Source: Streptomyces collinus (GTDB lineage: Bacteria; Actinomycetota; Actinomycetes; Streptomycetales; Streptomycetaceae). From it: DNA of 64,000 bases. Below, one piece after another: positions 33,841 to 42,980 of the stretch. The stretch covers positions 1,116,001-1,180,000 of the forward strand of contig NZ_CP133771.1 in the NCBI RefSeq assembly GCF_031348265.1, read 5' to 3'. Every line of letters begins with the position of its first letter. The stretch's first letter is position 1. The position numbers and the translations under genes are program-made. Under the pieces are notes generated by a model that saw nothing but the letters and a program-made list of their open reading frames with translations, was not told where the DNA came from and did not search any database.

Positions 33841-34896
33841 TCAGGGCGGGGCCGTGCCGTCCGCCCCCGCCGGGGAGGACGGCGGCTGCGCGGCGGGCGC
33901 GTCGCGGGCCGCGCCGCCGCGCAGCCGGCGGCGGGCGGCGTATCCGGCCAGGCCCACGGCGATGAGCAGGGTCCCGCCGTTGAACAGCGGGACCGTCCAG
34001 AACTCGGCGCCCAGCTGGGCGATGCCGGTGAGGCCGACGGCGAGCACGGCGACGGCGACGACCGTGCCGAGGGCGTTGGGCCGCCCGGGCTTGATCGCCG
34101 TGGAGCCGAGGAGGGCGCCGACGAAGGCGGGCAGCAGGTAGTCGAGGCCGACGCTCGGGTTGCCGATCTGCTGCTGGGCGGCGAGCAGCACGCCGGCGAA
34201 ACCGACGATCAGGCCCGAGGCGGCGAACGCGTAGACGGTGTACCTGCGGGTCGGGATGCCCACGAGGTCGGCCGCGCGTGGGTTCGACCCGACGACGTAC
34301 AGGTACCGGCCCAGCGGCAGCCGTTCCAGCACCAGCCAGAGGACGGCCGCGAGGGCGAGCACGTAGAAGGCGGGGACCGGCAGGCCGAGGAACGAGGAGT
34401 CGTACAGGTCGGTGAACGCGGGCGGCAGGCCCTGAGGGCCCGGGACGATCCGGCCGCCGTCGGTGATCCAGCCGGTCACGGCGTACATCATGCTGCCGGT
34501 GCCGAGGGTGGCGATGAAGGAGTCGATCCGGCCGAACTCGACGATGACGCCGTTGAGGACGCCCACCACCAGCCCTCCGGAGAGCACGGCCAGGCAGGCG
34601 AGCGGCCAGGGCCACCCCGCGTTGACGACGAGCTGGAGCACCATCACATGGGCCAGGCCGAGGCCGTAGCCGATGGAGAGGTCGAACGCGCCGGTGACGA
34701 CGGGCACCATGGCGGCGAGCGCGAGGACGGCCGGGATCGACTGGGTGGACAGGATCGAGTCGACGGTGTCCAGCGTGGGGAAGGTGTCCGGCAGGGCGAG
34801 GGAGAAGACCAGGTAGAGCAGGGCGGTGAGGGCGAGCAGGCCGTAGGCGCCGACGTGGTGGCCGCCGGGGCGGTGGCGCGGCCGGCGCGGCGTCAC
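33841..34896 (-). CDS. Sugar ABC transporter permease (RbsC-like)
   Basis: A 351-residue permease of the BPD_transp_2/RbsC class with eight to ten hydrophobic segments. It shows the family's AFDLSIGYGLGLAHVMV and VGSNPRAADLVGIP blocks and a typical LLGSTAIKPGRPNALGT region. The GTG start overlaps the ATPase stop as GTGA, so translation is coupled. A single permease gene suggests that it acts as a homodimer. The C-terminal 30 residues are Ala/Pro-rich and not conserved. Confidence 0.88.
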   Translation of the reverse strand: MTPRRPRHRPGGHHVGAYGLLALTALLYLVFSLALPDTFPTLDTVDSILSTQSIPAVLALAAMVPVVTGAFDLSIGYGLGLAHVMVLQLVVNAGWPWPLACLAVLSGGLVVGVLNGVIVEFGRIDSFIATLGTGSMMYAVTGWITDGGRIVPGPQGLPPAFTDLYDSSFLGLPVPAFYVLALAAVLWLVLERLPLGRYLYVVGSNPRAADLVGIPTRRYTVYAFAASGLIVGFAGVLLAAQQQIGNPSVGLDYLLPAFVGALLGSTAIKPGRPNALGTVVAVAVLAVGLTGIAQLGAEFWTVPLFNGGTLLIAVGLAGYAARRRLRGGAARDAPAAQPPSSPAGADGTAPP

Positions 34897-36443
34897 GGGT
34901 GACCGGCTGTGGACGGGGGCATGGCCGAGGCCGCCCGGGTCAGTCCGGCGACGGTGAGGGCGGGGCCGCTGAGTTCGGCCGTCACCGTTCCGCGCACGAA
35001 GACCAGCGTGCGCCGGCACACGCTCGCCACCTCCTCGAAGTCGGTGGACAGCAGCAGTACCGCGAGGCCCGCCTCCAGCGCCTCGTTCAGGAGGCGGTGG
35101 ACGGCGGCCTTGGCGCCGACGTCGACGCTCGCGGTCGGCTCCTCCAGGATCAGCAGCCGCAGGTCCGTCCGCAGCCAGCGGCCGATCATGACCTTCTGCT
35201 GGTTCCCGCCGGACAGCGTGGCGATGGGGGTCTCGCTGTCGCGGGGCCGCACCGAGAAGCGGTCCATCAGGGCGGCGGCCCGGGCCCGTTCACCGCGGGG
35301 GCCGATCCAGCGTGCAGCCGCCGCGCCGCCCGCGCGGGGGTTCGCCAGGAGGTTCTCCCGTACGGTCAGCTCGGCGAGGCAGCCCTCCCGCAGCCGGTCG
35401 CCCGGCACCAGGCCGACCCCGAGGGCGACGGCCTCCGCGACCGTGCGGGGCCGGTACGGCCGCCCGTGCAGGAGGACCCGCCCGTCCAGGAGGGGCCGGG
35501 CGCCGGCGAGGGCGCGGCCGAGGTCCATGTGCCCGGCGCCGGAGAGGCCGACCAGGCCGAGGACCTCCCCGGCCGCGAGCTCGAAACGGACGGGTCCGGC
35601 CCGGGCGGTGCGCACACCGTCGAGGGTCAGGACGGGCGCTGCGCCGGCCGGGGTCCTGGCGGGGCGGTGGACGGGCGGCTCGTCCGCCTCGCCGACGATG
35701 TCGCGGACCAGACGCGCCGGGCTGTGGCCGGCGAGCCGTCCGTGGCTGACGACCCGGCCGTCCCGCAGGACGGCGAAGAGGTCGGCGACCCGGTACACCT
35801 CGTCCAGGCGGTGGCTGACGTAGAGGACGGCGTGCCCGCGGTCGCGCAGGTCGTGCAGGACGCGGAAGAGCCGGGCGCAGTCCGCGGCGGGCAGGCGGGC
35901 GGTCGGCTCGTCCAGGACGATGAGCCGCGCGCGTGCCGCGAGGGCGCGGGCGATGGCGACCAGCGAGCGGTCGGCCGGTGCGAGGCCGGAAACCGGCGTG
36001 TCCGGGTCGAGGTGGGCGGCGACGATCCCCAGGGCCTCGACACAGCGCGCACGGGTGCGCCGCCAGGAGATCAGCCCGGTCCGGCGCCCGTACCCGATGG
36101 TCAGGGCGATGTTCTCGGCGACGGTCATCCACTCCACGAGACCGAGGTCCTGGTGGATGAACGACATGGTCCGGGTGGCGGTGGGGCTGCCGAGGGGTTC
36201 CCCGGCGACGGTGATCCGCCCCGCGTCGGCGGGATGGACTCCGGCGAGGATCTTGATGAGCGTGGACTTCCCTGCGCCGTTGGGCCCGAGTAGGGCGAGG
36301 ACACTGCCGGGGCGGACGTCGAGGTCGGCCCCGGCCAGCGCGACGGTTCCGCCGAACCGCTTGCTGAGTCCGCGGATCCGGACCAGGGGTTCCGGCCCGG
36401 GGGGTGAAGCCGCCTCCGGGGGCGTGTCGGGAGCGTCGCGCAC
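34893..36443 (-). CDS. Sugar ABC transporter ATP-binding protein (two-domain, RbsA-like)
   Basis: A 516-residue protein with two ABC domains. The N-domain has Walker A GPNGAGKST (about 54-62) and Walker B LIVLDEPTAR; the C-domain has the degenerate Walker A GLSGAGHMD, signature LSGGNQQKV and LLILEEPTAS. Such asymmetry is normal for RbsA/MglA proteins. No ribosome site precedes the GTG, while TAATTT ends six bases before it, so the gene may be leaderless. It is the first gene of the import operon ATPase-permease-binding protein. Confidence 0.9.
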   Translation of the reverse strand: MRDAPDTPPEAASPPGPEPLVRIRGLSKRFGGTVALAGADLDVRPGSVLALLGPNGAGKSTLIKILAGVHPADAGRITVAGEPLGSPTATRTMSFIHQDLGLVEWMTVAENIALTIGYGRRTGLISWRRTRARCVEALGIVAAHLDPDTPVSGLAPADRSLVAIARALAARARLIVLDEPTARLPAADCARLFRVLHDLRDRGHAVLYVSHRLDEVYRVADLFAVLRDGRVVSHGRLAGHSPARLVRDIVGEADEPPVHRPARTPAGAAPVLTLDGVRTARAGPVRFELAAGEVLGLVGLSGAGHMDLGRALAGARPLLDGRVLLHGRPYRPRTVAEAVALGVGLVPGDRLREGCLAELTVRENLLANPRAGGAAAARWIGPRGERARAAALMDRFSVRPRDSETPIATLSGGNQQKVMIGRWLRTDLRLLILEEPTASVDVGAKAAVHRLLNEALEAGLAVLLLSTDFEEVASVCRRTLVFVRGTVTAELSGPALTVAGLTRAASAMPPSTAGHP

Positions 36444-36449
36444 TCGATC

Positions 36450-36455
36450 AAATTA
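36450..36455 (-). promoter_or_regulatory. -10 element suggesting leaderless transcript of the sugar ABC operon
   Basis: Reading the minus strand, TAATTT (36455-36450) is separated by 6 nt from the G of the GTG start, which would make the G the transcription start. No -35 match stands at 17-18 nt. The codon lacks any Shine-Dalgarno, which favours this reading. Confidence 0.42.
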
Positions 36456-36559
36456 CAGCATTTCGGGCATTTTTCGGCTCGCTGCGACGCCAATGAGACG
36501 CGCCCTCCGGGCGGCCGGCGCGGGAGCGGCGGGCAGCCGGACCGGGCCGGTGGACACGT

Positions 36560-36613
36560 CGCGCCGCCTCACGCCGCCTCACCCCACGTCACGCCGCCTC
36601 ACGCAGCCTCATG
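36560..36613. repeat. Short tandem repeats (CGCCGCCTCA type) at the SpoIIE gene end
   Basis: Four near-copies of CGCCGCCTCAC (one as CGCAGCCTCAT) lie within about 50 bp around the stop codon of the larger SpoIIE gene. They look like local slippage. The remaining gap to the sugar transporter start shows nothing else. Confidence 0.55.
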
Positions 36614-39600
36614 CCGCGTCGAGATCGCATTCGGCCCAGATGACCTTGCCCTCGGGCAGGTAGCGGGTGCCCCAGCTCTGCGAGAGCTGGGCGACGAGGA
36701 ACAGACCGCGTCCGCCCTCGTCCGTACTGGCCGCCCGGCGCAGATGCGGTGCGGTGTTGCTGGCGTCGGAGACCTCGCAGATCAGCGTCCTGCCGTAGAG
36801 CAGCCGCACCCGGATCGGCGCGGCTCCGTGCCGGATGGCGTTGGTGATCAGCTCGCTGAGGATCAGCTCCGCGGCGAACCCGGTCTCGTCGAGTCCCCGG
36901 TCGGACAGCCACCGCATGGCGGACGCCCGGACCTCGCCGACGCGGGCCGGGTCGGCGGACAGCTCCCAGTTGGCGATCCGGCCGGGGTCCATGGCGTGGA
37001 CGCGGGCGACGAGCAGGGCGATGTCGTCGTGCGGGTGCGTGGGCGCCACGGTGTCCAGGATTGCCTGGCAGGTCTCCTCGGGGGCGCGCTCGGGATGGGC
37101 CAGGGCCTCGCGCAACTGCTCCAGGACCGCGTCGACGTCGCGGTTCCGGTCCTCGATGAGCCCGTCGGTGTACAGGACCAGCTGGCTGCCCTCGGGCAGG
37201 CCGACCTCGACGGCGTCGAAGGGCAGGCCGCCGAGGCCGAGCGGGGGTCCGGCGGGCAGGTCGGGGTAGGTCACGGTGCCGTCGGGACGGACGACGGCGG
37301 GTGGCGGGTGTCCGGCGCGGGCCATCAGGCACCGCTGCGCGGTCGGGTCGTAGACGGCGTAGAGGCAGGTCGCACCGATGACGCCGGCGCCCTTGCCGTC
37401 GGGGTCCTCCCGGTCCAGACGGCCCACCAGGTTGTCCAGGTGGGTGAGGACCTCGTCGGGCGGGAAGTCGAGCTCGGCGAAACTGCGGGCGGCGGTGCGC
37501 AGCCGGCCCATGGTGGCCGCGGAGAGCATGCCGTGGCCGACGACGTCGCCGACGAGGAGGCCGACGCGGGCACCGGACAGCGGGATGACGTCGTACCAGT
37601 CGCCGCCCACGTCGGACTCGGCGGGCAGGTAGCGATGTGCTACCTCGACGGCGTCCTGGTCGGGCAGGCCGTGCGGGAGGAGCCGGCGCTGGAGGGCCAG
37701 GACCATGGTGCGCTCATGGGTGTAGCGCCGGGCGTTGTCGATGGACAGGGCGGCGCGGGAGGCTAGCTCCTGGGCCAGGGAGCGGTCGTCGTCCCCGAAG
37801 GAGCTGCCCGCGCGGTAGAAGGAGGCGACGCCCAGGACGACACCGCGGGCGAGCAGCGGTACCGCGATGAGGGAGTGGACGTGGGCCAGCAGGCGTTCGG
37901 TGTGCTCGGGGTCCTGGGCGAGCCAGCCCGCGGCGGCGTTGAGATCCGGCTCCAGCACGGCCTCGCTGCTGCTGAGGCAGCGCAGCTGGGGCGTGGTCGG
38001 GCCGAAGTCGACGCGCTTGCCGGGGGGCGTGAAGGGCAGACCCCCACGGATGCCGTGGACGACCGTGCGGCGCAGGTCGGCGATGGGGTCGGCGGACTCC
38101 TCGCCGCGCAGCACGGCGTCGGGCAGGTCGATGGTGACGAAGTCGGCCAGTCCGGGGGCCGCGGTCTCGGCCAGCTCCTCGGCCGTGCGGCGCACGTCCA
38201 GGGTGGTGCCGATGCGGGTGCTGGCCTCGGACAGCAGCTCCAGACGGCGGCGCGCGGCCAGGGCGTAGGCCCCGACCTGCGGCTCCCCCAGCATCACCAG
38301 TCCCCGGGCCGGGAACGCCGCCTCGGAGTGCTCCCCGGCGGAAACCCGTCCGCCCCTGTCGGCCGCGGCCGGCCCGGAGGGGCTCCGGTCGCTGCCGGCG
38401 GGGGCGGGCCCGGAGGGGCTCCGGTCGCTGTCCGTCGTCGTCGGCTGGGTGGTGGTCCGTTCGCCGGCCGCCACGGCAGGTCCGGCAGGGGTGCGCGCCG
38501 AGTCGGGCTCGGCGGACTTCGAGGGCTCGGCGGGCGTCGCGGGCTCGGCGGACGTGACGGGGCCGGCCGTCCCGCCGGGCCTCGTCGTTCCGCCGTCTCC
38601 GTCGGTCGTGACGAGCGGCCCGGAGGGTGCGGCGAGGTGCCCGGACGGCAGGGTGATCGCCGGGCGGGCCGCGGAGAGCGGGACGGCGGGGGCGGTGAGG
38701 GCGGCCAGGTCGTCCGCCTGGTGCGGTATGACGAGCGGCTCGCCCGCCGCAGGGCCGGGCAGCACGGCCTCGATGGCGATGCCCTGCACACCGGAGCCGC
38801 TGGTCACCGGACGGCTCACGAGCGTCACACGCCGCCCGTCGGGCAGGGTCACCTCGACGGCTCCCCGCTGCGCACCGGAGATCAGCTCGGCCGCCTTCTC
38901 CCGCAGGATCGCCTGATCGCGGAGAGGGAACTCGTTCGCCACCGCGTCCAGTGCCACACCGCGGTGAAGACCGGCGGTCCCGGCCCCGGCGGCCAGGTAC
39001 GTCCGCAGCAGGGCGCGCTCACGCGCGGAGCTCTGCCCCAGCAGGCGCCGTTCGATGCCCTCGGCCGCCCTGCGGATCGCGACGCCCAGTGCGGGCCTCT
39101 CGAAGCCGCGCGGATAGCCGAGGCACAGGACACCCTCGATGCGTCCGCTGAGCGGGTCACGGACGGGCAGCGCGACGCAGGCGTTCTGCTGGGCGCGCTC
39201 CGCGAAGTGCTCGGCACCGTAGACGCGGATGAGCTGCCGCTCCGCCAGGGCCAGCCCGATGCCGTTGGTGCCGGCCACCTGCTCGGCGAACACGAACCCC
39301 GGGACGACCTGGATGTCGGGGAGGCTCCTGGTCATCGACGGATCCCCGAAGCGGCGCAGCAGCACCGTCCCGTTCGCGTCGGCGACCGAGATGTTGACCT
39401 GGCTGCCGGCGAACGTGGCCTGCAGCCGGTCGAGGACGGGCACGGCCGCCCGGACGATACGGCCGCCCGGGTCGAAGTCCTCCCGGTAGGGCAGGTCGAG
39501 CGCGTCCGGCGACAGGCCCAGGGACCGGCAGCGCTGCCACGAGTCCAGGATGGACGTCCGCACACCCGTCTCGACCGGCTCACCCTGGAGGAACAGCTCG

Positions 39601-39743
39601 CGGAGGCTGGCAGGTCCCGTGCCGTCCGTCGCACGCCCCGCCGGCCTGGGTTCCTCGCCGGACCGAACCACGCTTCGCCTCACTTGCGCCCGCGACAATC
39701 CGCTGCTCGGAAGAGAATCTGGCATTGATGAGGATACGGGCAT
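36609..39743 (-). CDS. AcoR-type GAF + GAF-SpoIIE phosphatase + HATPase signalling protein
   Basis: A 1044-residue protein. The N-terminal part (about 50-330) resembles the sensing half of AcoR-type activators, with SILDSWQRCRSLGL and AEQVAGTNGIGLALAE. A Pro/Ala/Ser linker (about 375-485) follows, then GAF (about 500-680), SpoIIE/PP2C phosphatase (about 695-915, VGGDWYDV, GDVVGHG) and an RsbW-like HATPase (about 935-1040). The C-terminal half is a paralogue of the 801-residue protein in this window, ending in the same CEVSDASNTAPHLRRA block. Start uncertain: ATG 39743 or 39725, neither with a clear ribosome site. It likely tunes a stress sigma factor through unlinked anti-anti-sigma factors. 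Confidence 0.85.
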   Translation of the reverse strand: MPVSSSMPDSLPSSGLSRAQVRRSVVRSGEEPRPAGRATDGTGPASLRELFLQGEPVETGVRTSILDSWQRCRSLGLSPDALDLPYREDFDPGGRIVRAAVPVLDRLQATFAGSQVNISVADANGTVLLRRFGDPSMTRSLPDIQVVPGFVFAEQVAGTNGIGLALAERQLIRVYGAEHFAERAQQNACVALPVRDPLSGRIEGVLCLGYPRGFERPALGVAIRRAAEGIERRLLGQSSARERALLRTYLAAGAGTAGLHRGVALDAVANEFPLRDQAILREKAAELISGAQRGAVEVTLPDGRRVTLVSRPVTSGSGVQGIAIEAVLPGPAAGEPLVIPHQADDLAALTAPAVPLSAARPAITLPSGHLAAPSGPLVTTDGDGGTTRPGGTAGPVTSAEPATPAEPSKSAEPDSARTPAGPAVAAGERTTTQPTTTDSDRSPSGPAPAGSDRSPSGPAAADRGGRVSAGEHSEAAFPARGLVMLGEPQVGAYALAARRRLELLSEASTRIGTTLDVRRTAEELAETAAPGLADFVTIDLPDAVLRGEESADPIADLRRTVVHGIRGGLPFTPPGKRVDFGPTTPQLRCLSSSEAVLEPDLNAAAGWLAQDPEHTERLLAHVHSLIAVPLLARGVVLGVASFYRAGSSFGDDDRSLAQELASRAALSIDNARRYTHERTMVLALQRRLLPHGLPDQDAVEVAHRYLPAESDVGGDWYDVIPLSGARVGLLVGDVVGHGMLSAATMGRLRTAARSFAELDFPPDEVLTHLDNLVGRLDREDPDGKGAGVIGATCLYAVYDPTAQRCLMARAGHPPPAVVRPDGTVTYPDLPAGPPLGLGGLPFDAVEVGLPEGSQLVLYTDGLIEDRNRDVDAVLEQLREALAHPERAPEETCQAILDTVAPTHPHDDIALLVARVHAMDPGRIANWELSADPARVGEVRASAMRWLSDRGLDETGFAAELILSELITNAIRHGAAPIRVRLLYGRTLICEVSDASNTAPHLRRAASTDEGGRGLFLVAQLSQSWGTRYLPEGKVIWAECDLDAA
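38371..38430. repeat. 24-nt direct repeat in the SpoIIE linker
   Basis: GGCCCGGAGGGGCTCCGGTC plus four bases occurs at 38371 and 38407, 36 nt apart, giving a repeated SDRSPSGP unit in the disordered linker. Twelve codons have been duplicated in frame; an expansion-prone spacer. Confidence 0.7.
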
Positions 39744-39816
39744 TACGGGCGGTCGTCACGGCACGCCAGGGCCATGCGGGTCCCACGACCGCCGGGCCGG
39801 GGCCGTGGGACCGCGC

Positions 39817-40239
39817 TCACCCCAGGAAACTCAGGCGTACCTTCCGTTCCGGGTTGTCCTTGTTGGTGTCCACCAGGCACACCGACTGCCAGGTGCCGAG
39901 CTCCAGCCGGCCGCCCAGCACCGGCAGGGTCGCGTGCGGCGGGACCAGGGCGGGCAGAACGTGGTCGCGGCCGTGGCCGGGACTGCCGTGCCGGTGCTGC
40001 CAGCGGTCGTCGGCGGGCAGCAGCGTGTGCAGCGCGGCCAGGAGGTCGTCGTCGCTGCCGGCACCGGTCTCCAGGACGGCGATACCGGCCGTCGCGTGCG
40101 GGACGAAGACGTTGAGGAGGCCGTCGCGGCCGGCCGCCGCCTCGCGCAGGAAGGACTCGCAGTCGCCGGTGATGTCGAGGACCCGCTCCGCGGCGCCGGT
40201 GCTGAGGTTCAGGACTCGGGTGGTGAAGACATCTGACAT
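39817..40239 (-). CDS. YjbQ family protein (UPF0047)
   Basis: A 140-residue protein of the YjbQ/UPF0047 family, which has low thiamine-phosphate synthase activity in E. coli and is otherwise poorly understood. Family marks seen: LNVFVPHATAGIAVLE and HRHGSPGHGRDHVLPALVPPHATLPV, where several His could bind metal, and the C-terminal GTWQSVCLVDTN. ATG 40239 follows GGATGGGGGC. It is separated by about 75 bp from the SpoIIE start and shows no obvious partner. Confidence 0.87.
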   Translation of the reverse strand: MSDVFTTRVLNLSTGAAERVLDITGDCESFLREAAAGRDGLLNVFVPHATAGIAVLETGAGSDDDLLAALHTLLPADDRWQHRHGSPGHGRDHVLPALVPPHATLPVLGGRLELGTWQSVCLVDTNKDNPERKVRLSFLG

Positions 40240-40350
40240 GCCCCCATCCTGACGCACACGCAGCAATTCCCCGGGCCCCGCCGGGCCGGTCGGCGATAGG
40301 GGCGCCCCATCGCCGGGACACCGTTGCCCGTTTGCCCGCCGCGGCCGTGA

Positions 40351-40375
40351 GGGCCCCCGCCGGGGCGGGGGACCC
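40351..40375 (-). terminator. Hairpin after the serine hydrolase gene
   Basis: CCCCCGCC-GG-GGCGGGGG with flanking GGG/CCC forms a strong G/C stem starting 6 bp beyond the serine hydrolase stop. It probably ends that minus-strand transcript. Confidence 0.6.
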
Positions 40376-40380
40376 GCGCT

Positions 40381-41583
40381 TCACGGCCTGGTGACCACCG
40401 AGCCGTCGTAGACGTTGTCCGGGGTCGCGACCGCGGTGATCGCCCGGGCGAGCAGCGTCGACGGTTCCTGGCCCTCGACCACGACGTCAGTGTTGATCAT
40501 GATGACCAGGGAGGCGTGCTGGGAGGGCAGGTAGACGGTCACGGTCTCGTAGCCCGGGATCGAACCGTTGTGCCCGATCCAGCCGTTGGTCTCGAAGATG
40601 CCGAGGCCGTAGTCGGTCCCGGGGTAGCCGGTGGGCAGCGTCCGCAGCCGCTGCGCCTGGGTCTCGGGGCTGAGCAGTTCGCCGGTGGCGACGACCTTCG
40701 CCCAGCGGCGCAGGTCGTGCAGGTCGGAGATCATCGCCCCGGCCGCCCAGGCCCAGCTGGGGTTCCAGGGGGTGACGTCCTCGACCTCGCCGCTGAGCGT
40801 CTGGTCGGTGTAGCCGCGCGGGTGCGGCTCGGGGAACTCGTCGTGCTGCGGGAACAGGGTGTGGCGCAGGCCGGCCGGGCGGAGCACCCGCTCGTGGATG
40901 ACGTCGGCGAGCTGGCAGCCGGTGACCTTCTCGATCACCAGGCCGAGCAGGACGAGGTTGGAGTTGGAGTACTGGAAGTCCGCGCCCGGCCCGAAGGTGT
41001 TCGCGTGCCGGAAGCCGTAGGTGAGCACCTCGCGGGGGTCGAAGTAGCGCCCCGGGTCGCTCAGCAGGTCGTGGACGAAGGCGGCGTCGGCGGTGTACGG
41101 GAACAGGCCGCTGCGCATCCCGGCGAGCTGGCGCAGCGTGATCCGGTGGCCGTTCGGCACGCCCCTGACGTACTTCGCGATCGGGTCGTCCAGCCCGATC
41201 CGGCCGTCGTCCACGAGCTGGAGCAGCGCGGTGACCGTGAAGGTCTTGGTCTCGCTGCCGATCCGGACGGAGGAGTCGGCGGCCATCGGCATGCGGGTGA
41301 CGATGTCGGCCACGCCGGTGGCGCGGACGTAGCTGCCCCTGCCGGGCATCCACAGCCCGACGACGACACCGGGGATACCGGCCCGCTCGCGGACTTCCGC
41401 GACGGCCCGGTCGAGCCGTTCGGTGAGGGCGGGCCCGAGACCGCGCCGCGGGATGTCGTCGTGGTCGTGCCGGGCGGTGGCGGGGGCCGGGGCGGCGGTG
41501 GCGGGCATCGTCACCATCGGGGCCGACACGGACGCCACGAGCAGTGCCGCGGCGAGCAGACGGCGGGAGGGAGTACGTCTCAT
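40381..41583 (-). CDS. Secreted serine beta-lactamase/D-Ala-D-Ala carboxypeptidase-family protein
   Basis: A 400-residue exported enzyme of the class C/R61 DD-peptidase superfamily. The signal peptide covers about 1-31 (LLAAALLVASVSAPMV, cleavage near ATAAP). Active-site motifs: SETK (Ser110, Lys113), YSN (Tyr205, Asn207) and HNG (338-340) in place of KTG. The HNG form is common in R61-like peptidases and esterases, so a cell-wall or esterase role fits better than drug resistance. It is divergent from the flavin monooxygenase gene, about 160 bp between starts. Confidence 0.9.
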   Translation of the reverse strand: MRRTPSRRLLAAALLVASVSAPMVTMPATAAPAPATARHDHDDIPRRGLGPALTERLDRAVAEVRERAGIPGVVVGLWMPGRGSYVRATGVADIVTRMPMAADSSVRIGSETKTFTVTALLQLVDDGRIGLDDPIAKYVRGVPNGHRITLRQLAGMRSGLFPYTADAAFVHDLLSDPGRYFDPREVLTYGFRHANTFGPGADFQYSNSNLVLLGLVIEKVTGCQLADVIHERVLRPAGLRHTLFPQHDEFPEPHPRGYTDQTLSGEVEDVTPWNPSWAWAAGAMISDLHDLRRWAKVVATGELLSPETQAQRLRTLPTGYPGTDYGLGIFETNGWIGHNGSIPGYETVTVYLPSQHASLVIMINTDVVVEGQEPSTLLARAITAVATPDNVYDGSVVTRP

Positions 41584-41743
41584 GGGGGGCGCCTCTTCCG
41601 GACGGGGCGGGACGCAAGGACATCACCATCCGCGTCCGTGGCGGAGACCGCCTTGCGGTCCGCGAGGGGAGGAGTCCACTCGTTCGGAGCCGCGCGAGCC
41701 ACCCGCCGGGAAGATCCACGGCCCCGTCCCGGTTGGTAGAATC

Positions 41744-42820
41744 GTGAACAACACACGCGAGGTCGAGGTAGTCGTCATCGGCGCGGGGCAGGCCGGGCTG
41801 GCCGGCGCCTACCACCTGCGGCGATCCGGTTTCGAGCCGGACCGCGACTTCGTCGTGCTGGACCACTCCCCCGCTCCCGGCGGCGCCTGGCAGTTCCGGT
41901 GGCCGTCGCTGACGTACGGCAAGGTGCACGGGATGCACGCCCTGCCGGGCATGGAGCTCACGGACGCGGACCCGGCACGGCCGTCCGCCGAGGTGATCGG
42001 CGCGTACTTCGACCGCTACGAGCGGACCTTCGGCCTGCGGGTCAGGCGCCCGGTGGACGTACGGGCCGTGCGCGAGGGGCCCGGCGGACGACTGCTCGTG
42101 GAGACCTCGGACGGCGTCTGGTCGGCGCGGGCGCTGATCAACGCGACCGGCACCTGGGACCGGCCGTTCTGGCCCCGCTATCCGGGCCAGGAGACCTTCC
42201 GGGGGCGGCAGTTGCACACCGCGCAGTACCCCGGGCCCGAGGAGTTCGCCGGACAGCGGGTCGTGGTGGTGGGCGGCGGCGCCTCGGGCACCCAGCACCT
42301 GCTGGAGATCGCCTCGCACGCGGCGGCCACCACCTGGGTGACGCGGCGCCCGCCCGTCTTCCGCGAGGGTCCCTTCGACGAGGGCGCGGGCCGCGCCGCG
42401 GTCGCGCTCGTCGAGGAACGGGTCCGGCAGGGGCTGCCGCCCCGCAGTGTCGTGTCCGTCACCGGGCTGCCGCTCAACGACGCGATCCGGCAGGGCATCG
42501 AGGACGGAGTGCTCGACCGGCAGCCGATGTTCGACCGCATCTCGCCCACGGGAGTGGACTGGAACGACGGTCGCCATGCCGACGCCGACGTCATCCTCTG
42601 GGCCACCGGCTTCCGCGCCGCCATCGACCACCTCGCCCCGCTCCGGCTGCGCTCCCCCGGCGGCGGCATCCGCATGGAGGGCACGCACGCGGCCGCGGAC
42701 CCCCGCATCCATCTCGTCGGCTACGGCCCGTCGGCCAGCACGATCGGAGCCAACCGGGCCGGCCGCGCGGCCGTACGGGACATCAGGCGGCTGCTGGAGC
42801 GGGAGCCGGCGGCGGCGTGA
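41744..42820 (+). CDS. FAD/NAD(P)-binding monooxygenase-like protein (CzcO/FMO type)
   Basis: A 358-residue flavoprotein. FAD motif VVVIGAGQAGLAGAYHLRR lies at about 9-27, NAD(P) motif VVVVGGGASGTQHLLEIA at about 175-192, and the FMO-like TWDRPFWPRYPG and the C-terminal ILWATGFRAAIDH region are visible. Such proteins oxidise soft nucleophiles or ketones, or act in metal/thiol redox. The GTG start has only a weak ribosome site (GGTTGG). A tandem repeat begins at its stop codon. No obvious partner gene. Confidence 0.84.
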   Translation: MNNTREVEVVVIGAGQAGLAGAYHLRRSGFEPDRDFVVLDHSPAPGGAWQFRWPSLTYGKVHGMHALPGMELTDADPARPSAEVIGAYFDRYERTFGLRVRRPVDVRAVREGPGGRLLVETSDGVWSARALINATGTWDRPFWPRYPGQETFRGRQLHTAQYPGPEEFAGQRVVVVGGGASGTQHLLEIASHAAATTWVTRRPPVFREGPFDEGAGRAAVALVEERVRQGLPPRSVVSVTGLPLNDAIRQGIEDGVLDRQPMFDRISPTGVDWNDGRHADADVILWATGFRAAIDHLAPLRLRSPGGGIRMEGTHAAADPRIHLVGYGPSASTIGANRAGRAAVRDIRRLLEREPAAA

Positions 42821-42966
42821 CGGGGGCGGGGCCCAGCAGGCCATCGCCGGGACGCCGCGTGAAGGGGGCGGAGCTCACCGGGTCATCGCCGGGACGCGGC
42901 GTGACGCGGGACGGGGTCCACCGGGTCAACCCCGGGACGCGGCGTGACGCGGGACGGGGTCCCCCG
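42816..42966. repeat. 42-bp tandem repeat starting at the monooxygenase stop
   Basis: About 3.5 imperfect units begin with CGTGA at 42816, 42858, 42900 and 42943, so the period is 42, 42 and 43 bp. Each contains GGGACGC(C/G)G just before the next CGTGA. The first CGTGA holds the monooxygenase stop codon, and each 42-bp unit repeats that TGA in frame. It fills the space to the convergent MltG gene. Confidence 0.75.
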
Positions 42967-42980
42967 GCCCGCGCGCGTCC

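Noticed and set aside
34893..36443. Degenerate Walker A in the second half of the sugar ATPase as a defect
   Set aside because: Normal for RbsA/MglA-type two-domain importers.
40381..41583. Beta-lactam resistance gene
   Set aside because: HNG in place of KTG and overall pattern fit R61-like peptidases/esterases; resistance cannot be claimed.
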